Below are positions 8,023 to 17,296 of a stretch of DNA of 64,000 nt, one piece after another. The DNA is from Paenibacillus thalictri (GTDB lineage: Bacteria; Bacillota; Bacilli; Paenibacillales; NBRC-103111). Where the stretch lies: positions 248,001 through 312,000 of the forward strand of contig NZ_SIRE01000007.1 in the NCBI RefSeq assembly GCF_004307995.1, read 5' to 3'. The notes below the pieces were generated by a model. That model saw only the letters and a program-made list of their open reading frames with translations. It searched no databases and was not told the DNA's origin. The position numbers and the translations under genes are program-made. Position 1 is the first letter of the stretch; each line of letters opens with the position of its first letter.

Positions 8023-9567
8023 ATGAAACGTGCAAAAAGCAAATGGGTGGCGATGACGGCAGCGGTCGCCATACTCGCGGGATGTTCCCAGACGGCGGAG
8101 CCAGCGCCGGCACCGAGCACGGCGGCCAAGCCGGGGGAACAGCCGAAGCCGGCAGCGGCGGCGGAGCCTTTAAAGCTGCAGATGATGGTACCTTCGTACG
8201 CCGATGTGCCAAAGATGGACGACGAATATTGGAGCGAATATCAGAAGCGAACCGGCACTAAGCTGGAGCTGCAGTGGGTGCCGAGCGGCGACTACGATAC
8301 GAAATTCGATCTAGTGATGGCTTCCGGCAACATTCCGGAAATTATCGTCGGCAACTCGCTGGGGCGGCCTACGCTGATGAACGCGGTCAAAAACGGGGCG
8401 TTTTGGGATTTGACGCCGTTTCTGGGCGATTTCAGCAAATATCCGAATTTGAAAAAATACGCGGCTCCCAAAGCATGGGATTTTCTGAAAGTGGACGGCA
8501 AAATTTACGGCGTGCCGAGAAACCGCACGCAAATCGACCCCAGCTTAAAAATCCGCAAAGATTGGCTGGATAAGTTGAACATCCCCGTTCCGACAACTGT
8601 GGATGAATATACGGCGGCGTTAAAAAAGATCGTCGACAGCGATCCGGGGGGCAACGGCAAAGGCGCCACGATTGGCCTGATCAACGAAGGTTTCTTGCTG
8701 GCGAGCGCAGACCAGCCGATTCTCGCGGCATTTGGCGGATTTGACCCGGCATATAACAGCGAAGGCGGCATGATTCATAAAAACTTGACTCCGGCTTATA
8801 CCGATCTGGTCGCTTGGACCCGCAAGCTTTATCAAGACGGCATCATTTCCAAGGAATTTCTCAGCATCAAAAATACGCAAGCCGAGCAGCTGTTTACGAC
8901 AGGCCGCGTCGCCTCGTATTTGCGCAACATTTGGCGGGACTATTCGTTTGAGCAGGAGATCAAGAAGGTGCAGCCGGAAGCGCAGGTCATCTCGCTGCCG
9001 CCGCTGAAAGGGCCGAAGGGATACGCGATCTGGCTGCAGCCGGGAACGCTGGGCGCATTTTACATCTCCAAGCAGGTACCGGAAGCCAAGGTGAAGCAAA
9101 TTCTCGATTATTTCGAGAGAACGATGACGGAAGAATTCCAAAACCTCGCCTATTACGGTATCGAAGGCGTTCATTACAAAGTGGTGGACGGTTCGCCGCA
9201 GTTGACCGATTTGGGCAAAAAGCAAATTACCGCCAACGTGCAGCAGCCGCTGCCCTTGCTGTTTAACGATTGGGCCAAGGTGGTGAACCCGGCGGCAAGC
9301 AAAGCATACAACGATGCCAAACTGAAGGAAGTCCAGGTGTACGCGGAAAAAGGCAAGTTTGATCCGTTTGCCGTCATTTTCTCCGATTCGTGGACGGCGG
9401 TTTGGCCGAAATATGAAAACGAATGGAAATCGATGGTGTCGAAGGCGGCCATGGGAGAAATTTCGATGGACGAATACAAGGCGTATGTCGACAAGCTGAA
9501 CAATATGCCCGATTTCAAAAAGGCGTATCAGGAATTCGCCAAGAAATACAAGGAATATTACGGCTGA
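8023..9567 (+). CDS. Sugar ABC transporter solute-binding lipoprotein
   Basis: The 514-residue lipoprotein has a signal peptide and lipobox L-A-G-C with Cys21 as the acylated residue. An Ala/Pro-rich spacer follows, then a family 1 solute-binding fold. It should capture an oligosaccharide outside the membrane and hand it to the two permeases encoded upstream. The start ATG at 8023 has AAGGAGG at a good distance; the frame is open to 7918, but that extension lacks both a binding site and signal-peptide logic. The paralogue at 34244 shares segments such as 'KIRKDWLDKLNIPVPTT' and 'YYGIEGVHYK'. Substrate cannot be told from sequence. Confidence 0.93.
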   Translation: MKRAKSKWVAMTAAVAILAGCSQTAEPAPAPSTAAKPGEQPKPAAAAEPLKLQMMVPSYADVPKMDDEYWSEYQKRTGTKLELQWVPSGDYDTKFDLVMASGNIPEIIVGNSLGRPTLMNAVKNGAFWDLTPFLGDFSKYPNLKKYAAPKAWDFLKVDGKIYGVPRNRTQIDPSLKIRKDWLDKLNIPVPTTVDEYTAALKKIVDSDPGGNGKGATIGLINEGFLLASADQPILAAFGGFDPAYNSEGGMIHKNLTPAYTDLVAWTRKLYQDGIISKEFLSIKNTQAEQLFTTGRVASYLRNIWRDYSFEQEIKKVQPEAQVISLPPLKGPKGYAIWLQPGTLGAFYISKQVPEAKVKQILDYFERTMTEEFQNLAYYGIEGVHYKVVDGSPQLTDLGKKQITANVQQPLPLLFNDWAKVVNPAASKAYNDAKLKEVQVYAEKGKFDPFAVIFSDSWTAVWPKYENEWKSMVSKAAMGEISMDEYKAYVDKLNNMPDFKKAYQEFAKKYKEYYG

Positions 9568-9748
9568 CCGAAGGTTGGGTTGAGATGAGGCGGCATGGTT
9601 CCCGGCGCGCTGCACCTTGCGCTGGGAATCGCTTCTTTTTGGCGGCGAGAGGGGCGCGTCTTCACGGCCGACAGCTGCAGCCGCCGTACGTTGCACTCTT
9701 GGGAACGAGCAAAACATGAGATTAGGAATGCAGAGGGGAGCGAATACA

Positions 9749-11833
9749 GTGGCAGTGACGGAAGATTTGCCTTGGCACGCCAAGCCGCTTCGGCTGGCGC
9801 AAATCAATCTGAACGAATTGGACCCGCAGCGGCTTGACGTCGAGGCGTGGATCGACTATTTAGCGCAAGCCAAAGTGGATGTATTAAGCTTCAACGTCGG
9901 CGGCGCCGTCGCCTTTTACCCCAGCGAGCTGCACGGCCATAACATCACCCCGTTTTTGGGCGGACGCGATCCGGTAGACGAACTGACGACGGCTGCGCGA
10001 AGCAAGGGCATGAAGGTACTGGCCCGGCTTGATTTCAACCGGACTAAGGACGTGCTGTACCACGAGCATCCGGATTGGTTTACGATCGATTACACCGGCA
10101 AGCCGATCATGCATTACGGATTTTACGACGCATGTCCGAGCGGTCCTTATTACAGCGAATTTATGCCTTCAGTGATCCGCGAGATTATGGCGAGGTACCG
10201 GTTTGACGGGATTTTTGCCGTCAACTGCCATTATACGTCGTTTACGATTGCCGTTTGCCATTGCGCACACTGCCGCCGCTTGTTCCGCGAAGCGGAGGGG
10301 CAGCCGCTTCCCGCTCATCCGGATTGGGACAATCCGGTATGGCACCGGTATATGCGCTGGCGGTACCGGATGACTACAGAGGTTTGGAATTTGCTTAAAA
10401 ATGTGACACGTGAAGCCGATCCGCAGGCGGTGTTTCTCGGCAATCTGGGCGGCGGCATCAGCCGCAACACACCGCACGGCTGGGAGCTCAGCGAAATCGC
10501 CCATTTGGAGGACGCCGTGCAGCAGGAAACGCAAAACCGCGGAGCCGGCGAACCGGTGTTTTTGCCTGCCGAGCAGGGCAAGCTGATGCGTTCGGTCGCA
10601 CACGGCAAGCAGGTGTGGCTGATGATGAGCTATAACTTCGGCTTCGGGGCGCGTTTCCAGGCGAGTCCGCCGGCGGAGCTGCAGGTGTGGTTTGCCGAAG
10701 CGTTTGCCGCCGGCGGACTGCCTTACGTGCATTTTATCGGCGGCCGGCTGCAGGATACGCGCAGTCTGGACACGATCCGCGATCTGCTGGTGTGGCATGC
10801 CGCCAACGAGCGGCATCTGGGCGGCGATTCGCTAGCCGAAACCGCCGTTGTTTATTCGCTGCGGACGGTGGACCATTACGGCAAAGACCGCTCGCCGCAG
10901 CGTTACGACAGCCATTTCCGCGGCTATTATCAAGCTTTGCTGCGCAGCCATATCCCGTTTGACGTGCTGCATGAAGCAGCATTAGCGCAAACGGACTTAA
11001 GCCGCTACAAGGTGCTTGTGCTGCCCAACGCGGCCTGTTTGCCGGAAGAAGCGATCGAGTCGATCCGCGGTTTTGTCCGCAGCGGCGGCGGACTGGTGGC
11101 GACCCACGAGACAACGCTGTTTGACGAATGGGGCAAACCGCGGGACGATTTCGCGTTATCCGATTTGTTCGGGGCGCATTATAACGGCCGCACCGTTACC
11201 GATCTGTTCCACTCGCATATGCGGATTAAGGGCAGCCATCCCGTTACGGCGGGGCTTGAAGGGACGGAGATGCTGCCTAATGCGGGAGCCGCCTGCTCGG
11301 TACATCTTGACGGTGACGCAGCAGCGCCGCTTGTCCTCGTGCCGCCATGCCCGACGTATCCGCCGGAGCTGGCCTGGACGCGGATTGAAGAAACAAGCCA
11401 AGCGATGGCCGTCGCGCACGAAGCCGGAGGCCGGGTCGTCTATTTCCCGGGAACGCCGGACCGGCTGTATTGGGAAAACAACCTTCCGGACCATGCCGCC
11501 ATATTGGCGAACGCCGTGCGCTGGGCGGGAAGTCCGGTTGAAATCGGGCTTCCCGAATGGGAGTCGGTCGACGTCCACTTATACCGGATCGATGGCGCGG
11601 TTGTGCTGCATCTTGTCAATTTGACGGGTGCGGAACGGGGCCCGCTGTATAAGCTGAACCCGCTTTACGACGTTCCGGTCTGTTTAAAGCTTCCGGCCGA
11701 TATTCATGCTGTGGAAGTCCGGGCTTTGGTCGATGCCGGTACTTTGCCGCTGGAGCGGGACGGCGATACGGTCAAGCTGGTCATTCCCGCGCTCCGGCAT
11801 TACGAGGTGCTCGTATTTGAGCATAAAGCCTAG
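9749..11833 (+). CDS. Putative glycoside hydrolase, GHL6-like with trimerisation domain
   Basis: The 694-residue protein looks like the hypothetical glycosyl hydrolase 6 family, a TIM-barrel of unproven activity. It carries an N-terminal barrel with 'VLSFNVGG', 'ARLDFNR' and a Cys-rich 'CHCAHCRRLF' segment at about residue 170. A C-terminal half resembles the GATase-like trimerisation domain of GH42 beta-galactosidases ('FDVLHEA...LPNAACL', about 410-560). No signal peptide is present, so it should act on imported sugar. GTG at 9749 was chosen because GAGGGGAG sits eight bases upstream; an ATG 32 bases earlier lacks a site. It lies just after the binding protein, as does its homologue at 35998 in cassette 2, so the family is linked to this transporter type. 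Exact reaction is unknown. Confidence 0.75.
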   Translation: MAVTEDLPWHAKPLRLAQINLNELDPQRLDVEAWIDYLAQAKVDVLSFNVGGAVAFYPSELHGHNITPFLGGRDPVDELTTAARSKGMKVLARLDFNRTKDVLYHEHPDWFTIDYTGKPIMHYGFYDACPSGPYYSEFMPSVIREIMARYRFDGIFAVNCHYTSFTIAVCHCAHCRRLFREAEGQPLPAHPDWDNPVWHRYMRWRYRMTTEVWNLLKNVTREADPQAVFLGNLGGGISRNTPHGWELSEIAHLEDAVQQETQNRGAGEPVFLPAEQGKLMRSVAHGKQVWLMMSYNFGFGARFQASPPAELQVWFAEAFAAGGLPYVHFIGGRLQDTRSLDTIRDLLVWHAANERHLGGDSLAETAVVYSLRTVDHYGKDRSPQRYDSHFRGYYQALLRSHIPFDVLHEAALAQTDLSRYKVLVLPNAACLPEEAIESIRGFVRSGGGLVATHETTLFDEWGKPRDDFALSDLFGAHYNGRTVTDLFHSHMRIKGSHPVTAGLEGTEMLPNAGAACSVHLDGDAAAPLVLVPPCPTYPPELAWTRIEETSQAMAVAHEAGGRVVYFPGTPDRLYWENNLPDHAAILANAVRWAGSPVEIGLPEWESVDVHLYRIDGAVVLHLVNLTGAERGPLYKLNPLYDVPVCLKLPADIHAVEVRALVDAGTLPLERDGDTVKLVIPALRHYEVLVFEHKA

Positions 11834-11949
11834 TGGCGAAAACGAAGAGGCAGGTATGGCTTCATGGGCCTGCCAGCGGGTGCGGGCGAAACGCGCCGTA
11901 GATTGGGCGGAGCGAATATTTGAAGCGAGCGGAGCGAGGTGAAACGCAC

Positions 11950-12762
11950 ATGCGTATCGACATTTTGTTCGGCGGCCTATCGGGCCGCTCCAGCCGCGGA
12001 TTTTTAGGCTGGAGCAGCTGCGCGCTGATCATGAGGGAACATATGGTGCCGGTGTTGTTTGACACGGCGGGATTTAATGAGCGGGCCGTTCTGCTGCGCG
12101 AATTGGCCCAACGCGGAATTCGGCCCGAAGACATCGGCGCCGTGCTGCTAAGCCATTTTCATTTTGATCATGCGGCCAATTACGGGTTGTTTAAAAATGC
12201 TTTTTATTATTTGCATGAACGGGAGATTGGGCACATCAACGATGCGAAATCGCAAGATGCGGCCGTGCTTCGGGAAATGTATCCCCACTTGCAGGGCAGC
12301 GGGAGGCTGCGCGTATTGTCCGGCGAATCCGGCGAGGTTGAAGGATTGCGGTGGGTACATACGCCGGGCCACACGCCGGGGTTATTTTCGCTGTTTCTGG
12401 AATACGCCGGCGAACGGTGGGTGCTTGCCTCCGATGCGGTGAAACATCAAAGCGAGCTGATCGACGGTATTGCCACGATGACTTTGGACCCGGCCGCCAG
12501 CGCGGCCAGCATCGCCAAAATCAAAGCTTACGCCGATATCATCGTGCCGGGGCACGACGGTTTGCTGCGGCTTGAGCGCTCAGACGGGGACGGCGGTTTG
12601 CTGCAGCCTGAGCGTGCGAACGATCACGACAGTTTGCTTCGTCCTGAACGAGTGGGCGAGAGCGGCGTTACCCGGATTTATGCCGTAGGGCGGACTACAG
12701 TAGAGGTTACCGTGTACACGTCGGATCCGCATGCCGCACATACGGTTGTTCTGGAGAGTTAG
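11950..12762 (+). CDS. Metallo-beta-lactamase-fold hydrolase with repeat insert
   Basis: The 270-residue protein has the metal motif H-x-H-x-D-H at about residues 69-74 (H69, H71, D73, H74), a 'HTPGHTPG' motif near 136-143, 'ASD' near 159-161 and a 'PGHD' motif near 199-202. These supply a complete dinuclear zinc site of the lactonase/glyoxalase II superfamily. A lactonase or phosphodiester role in sugar breakdown is possible, but the substrate is not evident. ATG 11950 follows GAGGTG. Right after the 'PGHD' motif there are three tandem copies of a 12-residue unit (12559-12666), not expected in the family. The gene lies between two glycoside hydrolase genes of cassette 1. Confidence 0.85.
   Translation: MRIDILFGGLSGRSSRGFLGWSSCALIMREHMVPVLFDTAGFNERAVLLRELAQRGIRPEDIGAVLLSHFHFDHAANYGLFKNAFYYLHEREIGHINDAKSQDAAVLREMYPHLQGSGRLRVLSGESGEVEGLRWVHTPGHTPGLFSLFLEYAGERWVLASDAVKHQSELIDGIATMTLDPAASAASIAKIKAYADIIVPGHDGLLRLERSDGDGGLLQPERANDHDSLLRPERVGESGVTRIYAVGRTTVEVTVYTSDPHAAHTVVLES
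12559..12666 (+). repeat. In-frame 36-bp tandem repeat, three units
   Basis: The units begin at 12559, 12595 and 12631, exactly 36 bp apart. They encode GLLRLERSDGDG, GLLQPERANDHD and SLLRPERVGE-like segments inside the metallo-hydrolase. The copies have diverged at DNA level but kept the LL-x-x-ER core. Confidence 0.85.
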
Positions 12763-13109
12763 CGGGAACGGCTGAAGGCGTGTTTTGCTGCGATTGTTAC
12801 GGAATGCTGCGAAATGCCGTTAAATTCCACGAAACACAGCGAAATTAAGCGAAATTCTGCGAATTGCTGCAAAGGGCACCATTGGGAACGGTGTGCGGAA
12901 GGATGTGACTGAGGAGATACACGTTACGTGAACATGACTACGTGAAATATGCATTACGTGAATGTAAGGATGGCAAGAAGTTGTCAGCCATCGTACCACT
13001 GCACCTTGCACGGAGAGCTGCGCGAGCGCCGATAGAAGTTGATGCCGGCCGATGTCCGTTTTCGGCCGGTTTTTACGAAACAAAAATGCTTGTCAGAGAG
13101 GAGAACGTT
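12763..13109. other. Intergenic region with short direct repeats
   Basis: This 347-bp gap within cassette 1 has two oddities. At 12800-12870, GCGAAATT-like words recur several times. At 12925, 12939 and 12955, three TACGTGAA boxes occur in the same orientation, 14 and 16 bp apart. No promoter or terminator is clear. Protein binding sites are possible but unproven. Confidence 0.5.
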
Positions 13110-15227
13110 ATGGACAGCCGTACAGCACCGCTTATACCGTTTGGAGCCGTTTATTTCAGAAAGTCGAATCCGCCTTCGGAGGATTGGGAAAGAGATTATG
13201 CGCAGGCGGCCAAAGACGGCATGAGCTTGTTCCGCCATTGGTTTTTGTGGGGGAATATCGAAGTGGCTCCGGGGCAATTCGATTGGTCGGATTACGATAC
13301 GCATATGGATTTGGGGGCCAAATACGGGATCAGGACGGTCATAGCCGAACATATCACGTTTACCCCTGAATGGCTTCACAGATCGCACGGCCATCTTCTG
13401 CAGATCAGGGCGGACGGCAGCCGCTCGGCTAATGTGATGAACGGCAGCAGCGCAACTGGAGGCAGCAGCAACGGCGCTGCCGGCAGCCTTGATTTTAATT
13501 TTGCGGAGGCGCGGGAATATGCCGGCCGTTTTCTGAAGGAGCTGGTCAACCGCTATAAGGATCATCCGGCTATGTACGGTTACGATGTATGGAACGAATG
13601 CAACTATCCGGGCAACGTCGGATACAGCACCGCGACCCAGCACAAATTCAGGGGATGGCTGCAGCACAAATACAAGGATCTGAAGACGCTGGGGCGCGTC
13701 TGGAGAAGATACAGCTTTGCCGAATGGGAAGACGTGATGGCACCGACCGTCATGGGACCGTACCCGGAATGCCTCGACTGGCTCCAGTTCAAAAAGGACA
13801 ATTTCTACGAGCTGATGCAATGGCGGATTGATCTCATCCGCAGCTTGGATACCAAAAACAAAATAACCGCACACGGCACGGCGGCCAGCCTGAACAATAT
13901 GGCGCGCGGGTCGGACGACTGGCTGGCATCCTCCAAGGTGGAGAGCTACGGATTTACATGGGTTACCGCGCGGAAAGGCAGCGATCCGTGGAAGCAGGCA
14001 AGTGCCGTTGATTTGGTGCGGGCGGCCTCGCGGGGCAAAACCTTCTGGCATTCGGAGATGCAGGGCGGGCCGCTGTGGCTGCAGCCTGAGGTGATCGGCG
14101 GGGCCAAAGACGACTGCCGGATCGCAAAACCGGAGGATGTGCGCATCTGGAACTTGATCTCGCTCGCCCGCGGAGCGCGGGGCGTCATGTATTTGCGCTG
14201 GCGGTCGCTGCTGGACGGGCCGCTGTTCGGCGCTTTCGGACTGTACGGTATGGACGGATTGCCGAATCCGCGGTCGGCCGCCGCCGCCCAAATCGCCGCA
14301 TGGGCCAACGCGCCGGAGCAAGCCGGCTTGTTCCGGTCCGCTCCGGTGCAAGGAGATGTCGGCATCATCGTAGTACCGGAGTCGCAATTGTTTAACGAAT
14401 TGATGGAGCAGGCCGGCCAAGGGCAATTTTATACGAAATGCGCTTGGGGCGCTTACCGCGGTTTTTTTGACAATCACATCCGCGCCGATTGGGTGCTGCT
14501 CGATCATATCGATGAATATAAGGTATTGTATTTGCCTTATCCGATTATGTTGAATCCGGAGTCGGCCGGTAAGCTTCGGCAGTGGGTTTATGACGGGGGA
14601 ACGTTAATTTCCGAAGGCTGCCCCGCTTATTTCGGGGAACACGGTCGCGCCGGAGTCGTGCAGCCTAATCTGGGGTTGGCCGAGATGATTGGCGTTCTGG
14701 AGGAAGACGTCGAGTTTATGCCTGATTTGGGAGAGCATATTTCGTTTCATACGGCGTTGCAAAACCGGGTCCGGGGCGGGTTGTTTCTGCAATCGTACAG
14801 GCTCACGCAAGGCAAAGCCTGGGCAAGGTACACCGACGGCCGTATTGCCGGCGCCGAGCATACGTACGGGGCGGGCCGGACCTTGCTGGTCGGAACGTTT
14901 CCTTCCGAGGCGTATTACCGGGAGCAGGATGCGAATACGTTGGCATTTTTTAAAGAAGTTGTGGCCTGGAGCGGCGCCAAACCGCTGGTGCAGGCATCGG
15001 ATCCGAAGCTGCAGCTTGTCGTAAGCGGCGGAGACGGAAACGGAAGCCGGTATTTGTGGGCGCTGAATCCAAGCGTCAACAACATCGCGGCAACTGTGGC
15101 CTTCAATGATAGCTGCGGCCCGCTGCCGGTGCCGGAAGCACATTGGGGAGAATGGAGCGGGGATGTCAACGGCAGTTCGCTGACGATCGCTGTGCCGGCG
15201 AAAGATGCGGTTGTGCTGCGCATATAA
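13110..15227 (+). CDS. GH42-type beta-galactosidase
   Basis: The 705-residue protein is a glycoside hydrolase of the GH42 (beta-galactosidase A) type. It is a TIM barrel followed by a trimerisation domain and a small C-terminal beta domain. The acid/base Glu163 lies in 'WNECN' and the nucleophile Glu316 in 'HSEMQGG', both at the usual positions. Length and the ending match GH42. It has no signal peptide, so it acts inside on imported galactosides. The start ATG 13110 has AGAGAGGAG upstream. A low-complexity Ser/Gly/Ala stretch near residues 110-125 ('SSATGGSSNGAAGS') is unusual for the family. It closes cassette 1 ahead of a terminator. Confidence 0.9.
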   Translation: MDSRTAPLIPFGAVYFRKSNPPSEDWERDYAQAAKDGMSLFRHWFLWGNIEVAPGQFDWSDYDTHMDLGAKYGIRTVIAEHITFTPEWLHRSHGHLLQIRADGSRSANVMNGSSATGGSSNGAAGSLDFNFAEAREYAGRFLKELVNRYKDHPAMYGYDVWNECNYPGNVGYSTATQHKFRGWLQHKYKDLKTLGRVWRRYSFAEWEDVMAPTVMGPYPECLDWLQFKKDNFYELMQWRIDLIRSLDTKNKITAHGTAASLNNMARGSDDWLASSKVESYGFTWVTARKGSDPWKQASAVDLVRAASRGKTFWHSEMQGGPLWLQPEVIGGAKDDCRIAKPEDVRIWNLISLARGARGVMYLRWRSLLDGPLFGAFGLYGMDGLPNPRSAAAAQIAAWANAPEQAGLFRSAPVQGDVGIIVVPESQLFNELMEQAGQGQFYTKCAWGAYRGFFDNHIRADWVLLDHIDEYKVLYLPYPIMLNPESAGKLRQWVYDGGTLISEGCPAYFGEHGRAGVVQPNLGLAEMIGVLEEDVEFMPDLGEHISFHTALQNRVRGGLFLQSYRLTQGKAWARYTDGRIAGAEHTYGAGRTLLVGTFPSEAYYREQDANTLAFFKEVVAWSGAKPLVQASDPKLQLVVSGGDGNGSRYLWALNPSVNNIAATVAFNDSCGPLPVPEAHWGEWSGDVNGSSLTIAVPAKDAVVLRI

Positions 15228-15246
15228 TCTGATTTTATAGATTCTG

Positions 15247-15281
15247 AGCTTTGCCGTGATCAAAATGCGGCAAAGCTTTTT
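15247..15281 (+). terminator. Rho-independent terminator ending cassette 1
   Basis: AGCTTTGCCG and CGGCAAAGCT form a perfect ten-pair stem with an 11-base loop, followed by TTTT. It separates the GH42 gene from the sugar-acid module. Confidence 0.9.
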
Positions 15282-15384
15282 GGCGCTGTTAGCCGGTGCG
15301 TGAAGAGACGCTCGCCGGGCTGCTAGCGACAAGCGCGGTGCAGATGTGTATAATAGGTGTATAATTTTGCAACGGTGGTATATG

Positions 15385-17181
15385 ATGCCTATTCAAGCGC
15401 TTGTTGTCGCCCCTTATCCGGGGCTTGCTAAAATGATATCCGACATGTCCGGCGAGCTGCCCGACTTCGAAATTACGGTCGGCCAGGCCGATTTATCCGA
15501 AGCGCTGGTTCTGATGGACGAGTGGAAAAATAAACATTTTGACGTCATCGTCAGCCGGGGAGGCACTGCGGAGCTGCTCCGCGAGCAAGCGGACATTCCG
15601 GTAATCGATATCCCGGTAACCGGCTACGACGCGATGCGGATGCTGCTGCTGTGGAAAGATGCCGCTGCGCGAATCGAGATGGTCGGTTATCCGAATGTGA
15701 TCCGTCCGTTCCAAGCGGTATCGGAGCTGATCGGCATTCCGGTGTCTTGTTCGCTGCTCGGCCGGGAGGAGGACGCGGAACATGTGCTGGGGAACCTGAA
15801 GGCGCGTGGCGTGCAGGTCGTCGCAGGGGACACGATTACCGTCAAAAAGGCGGCCGAGCACGGCCTGCAAGGCGTGCTTATCACTTCGGGACGCGAAGCG
15901 GTGTTGGAGGCGTTCGAGCAGGCGCGTCAAACGTATTCCGCGTTAAGACGCTGGAAGGAAGCGGCGCGCTTCCAAATACAGCTGCTGGACCGGACCGGCG
16001 AAGGGTTTCTTGTGCTGGACGAGCTGGGAAATATCCGCTGGACGAACCGGGCTTTTCGGGAGCGGTTTGCCGGGGTAGAGGAGGCAACGTCCGTTTCGGA
16101 GCTCCATAGGTTTCCGCTGCTGGAGCAGGCCCTGCGTCTGCAAATGAAGCAAGGCGCTGACGGTGCGCTGCCTTTTCCATTGACGGACGCTGGCGAGCAG
16201 ATCCGCGTTGAGTTCGGCAAACTGCAGTCGCAGGCGGAGCCGCAGCGGGAATGGCGCTGCATCATCGTGCGGCCGCTGGCCGGATTGGCGAAGGAAAACC
16301 CGCGTATGATTTTGCATGAATCCGCAGATGGCGTCCCGCCGGTCTACTCGCCCGTTACGGTGGATGAAATCGCTCAAGCGGCGGCGTGGACGGAACACGG
16401 ACCGGTTGCCGTATGCGGCGAACGTGGTGTAGGCAAAAGAGAGCTTGCTCAAGCGGTTCAATATTTAATTGCCGCCGGTTCCGCCGCTGCGGCTCAAGCG
16501 GGCTGCCTTATGGAGCTTGTCGTAAATGGAGCCGATCAAGAATCGGCCTCCTTGCTTGCGGCATGGGTCCAGGACTTGGAGCCGGAGCAAGTGCTGCTGC
16601 TGCGCGGCATGGAAGATATGCAGCCGGCCGCCTGCAAGAAGCTGGCCGCTGCGCTCGCGGCATGCAAGGGGCGGGTGTTGTGCTCCTTCGAGCAGCCGGC
16701 GAAGTGGCGGGAGGAATCCCCGCTGCACAAGCTGTTTGGCCGGCGTATGATGCGTATCGCTCCGCTGCGCGAAAAACCCGAGCTGCTTGATTTGTTGCTT
16801 CGCGGCTACTTAACCGCTTATAACGAGCGGTACGGCAAACAAATCGCCGGCATTCGCCCGCCTGTGATGCAGCAGCTGCGGCAGTACGGCTGGCCCGGCA
16901 ATGCGGAAGAGCTGCGGCTCACCCTGGATTTATTCGTGCGGGAGACAAACGGATATTATATCGAAGACCAAGTGCTGCCGCTGCTCGGTACAGCGCTGCT
17001 GCCTGCATCGGGAACGGCGGGCTGGCTGGATTTGTCGAAGCCGCTTGCCGAGATCGAGCGGGATATTATCGAATATGTGCTGGTTGAAGAACAGATGAAT
17101 CAGTCCAAGGCGGCCCAGCGTCTTGGCATCAACCGGACAACATTATGGCGCAAGCTGAAATTGCCGGAAAATGAATCTTAA
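15385..17181 (+). CDS. PrpR-like regulator with degenerate AAA domain
   Basis: The protein is about 598 residues long. It has a PrpR N-terminal sensing domain (about 1-185), a PAS-like segment (about 200-300), an AAA-like region (about 320-500) and a C-terminal Fis-type helix-turn-helix ('SKAAQRLGINRTTLWRKL', about 570-590). A Walker A-like 'GERGVGKRE' is present near residue 342. The GAFTGA loop that contacts sigma-54 is missing, and the Walker B site lacks the usual acidic pair ('VLLLRGMED'). It probably binds DNA but does not activate sigma-54; the downstream promoter looks sigma-A. Homologues often sit beside kinase/PdxA2 pairs. ATG 15385 was chosen over 15382 because GGTGG is six bases away. 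Confidence 0.85.
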   Translation: MPIQALVVAPYPGLAKMISDMSGELPDFEITVGQADLSEALVLMDEWKNKHFDVIVSRGGTAELLREQADIPVIDIPVTGYDAMRMLLLWKDAAARIEMVGYPNVIRPFQAVSELIGIPVSCSLLGREEDAEHVLGNLKARGVQVVAGDTITVKKAAEHGLQGVLITSGREAVLEAFEQARQTYSALRRWKEAARFQIQLLDRTGEGFLVLDELGNIRWTNRAFRERFAGVEEATSVSELHRFPLLEQALRLQMKQGADGALPFPLTDAGEQIRVEFGKLQSQAEPQREWRCIIVRPLAGLAKENPRMILHESADGVPPVYSPVTVDEIAQAAAWTEHGPVAVCGERGVGKRELAQAVQYLIAAGSAAAAQAGCLMELVVNGADQESASLLAAWVQDLEPEQVLLLRGMEDMQPAACKKLAAALAACKGRVLCSFEQPAKWREESPLHKLFGRRMMRIAPLREKPELLDLLLRGYLTAYNERYGKQIAGIRPPVMQQLRQYGWPGNAEELRLTLDLFVRETNGYYIEDQVLPLLGTALLPASGTAGWLDLSKPLAEIERDIIEYVLVEEQMNQSKAAQRLGINRTTLWRKLKLPENES

Positions 17182-17192
17182 TCGCAGCTAAG

Positions 17193-17221
17193 CCCCTTAC
17201 ATTCGTGTAAGGGGTATTTTT
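17193..17221 (+). terminator. Rho-independent terminator after PrpR-like gene
   Basis: CCCCTTACA and TGTAAGGGG form a nine-pair stem with a four-base TTCG loop, followed by TATTTTT. Confidence 0.9.
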
Positions 17222-17224
17222 ATG

Positions 17225-17253
17225 TTGCTAAAAGCAATGTATACAACTAATAT
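17225..17253 (+). promoter_or_regulatory. Sigma-A-like promoter of the kinase operon
   Basis: TTGCTA at 17225-17230 and TAATAT at 17248-17253 are separated by exactly 17 bp. A TGTATACA palindrome at 17238-17245 lies in the spacer and could be an operator. No sigma-54 GG/GC signature is seen. Confidence 0.65.
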
Positions 17254-17296
17254 TAGAGTATATTTATGTTTCATTTTTATAAAAGAAGGTGATGTG

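Noticed and set aside
9590..9640. Further copy of the 38-bp-family element
   Set aside because: Only the CGCTGGGAATCGC part and a GCGGCATGG segment are similar; too diverged to call.
12984..14507. Long open frame on the minus strand (507 codons)
   Set aside because: It lies opposite the GH42 gene, has no ribosome binding site and its protein resembles nothing; it is a shadow of GC-rich codon use.
15385..17181. Sigma-54-dependent activator
   Set aside because: The GAFTGA motif and Walker B acidic residues are missing and no -24/-12 promoter was found downstream.
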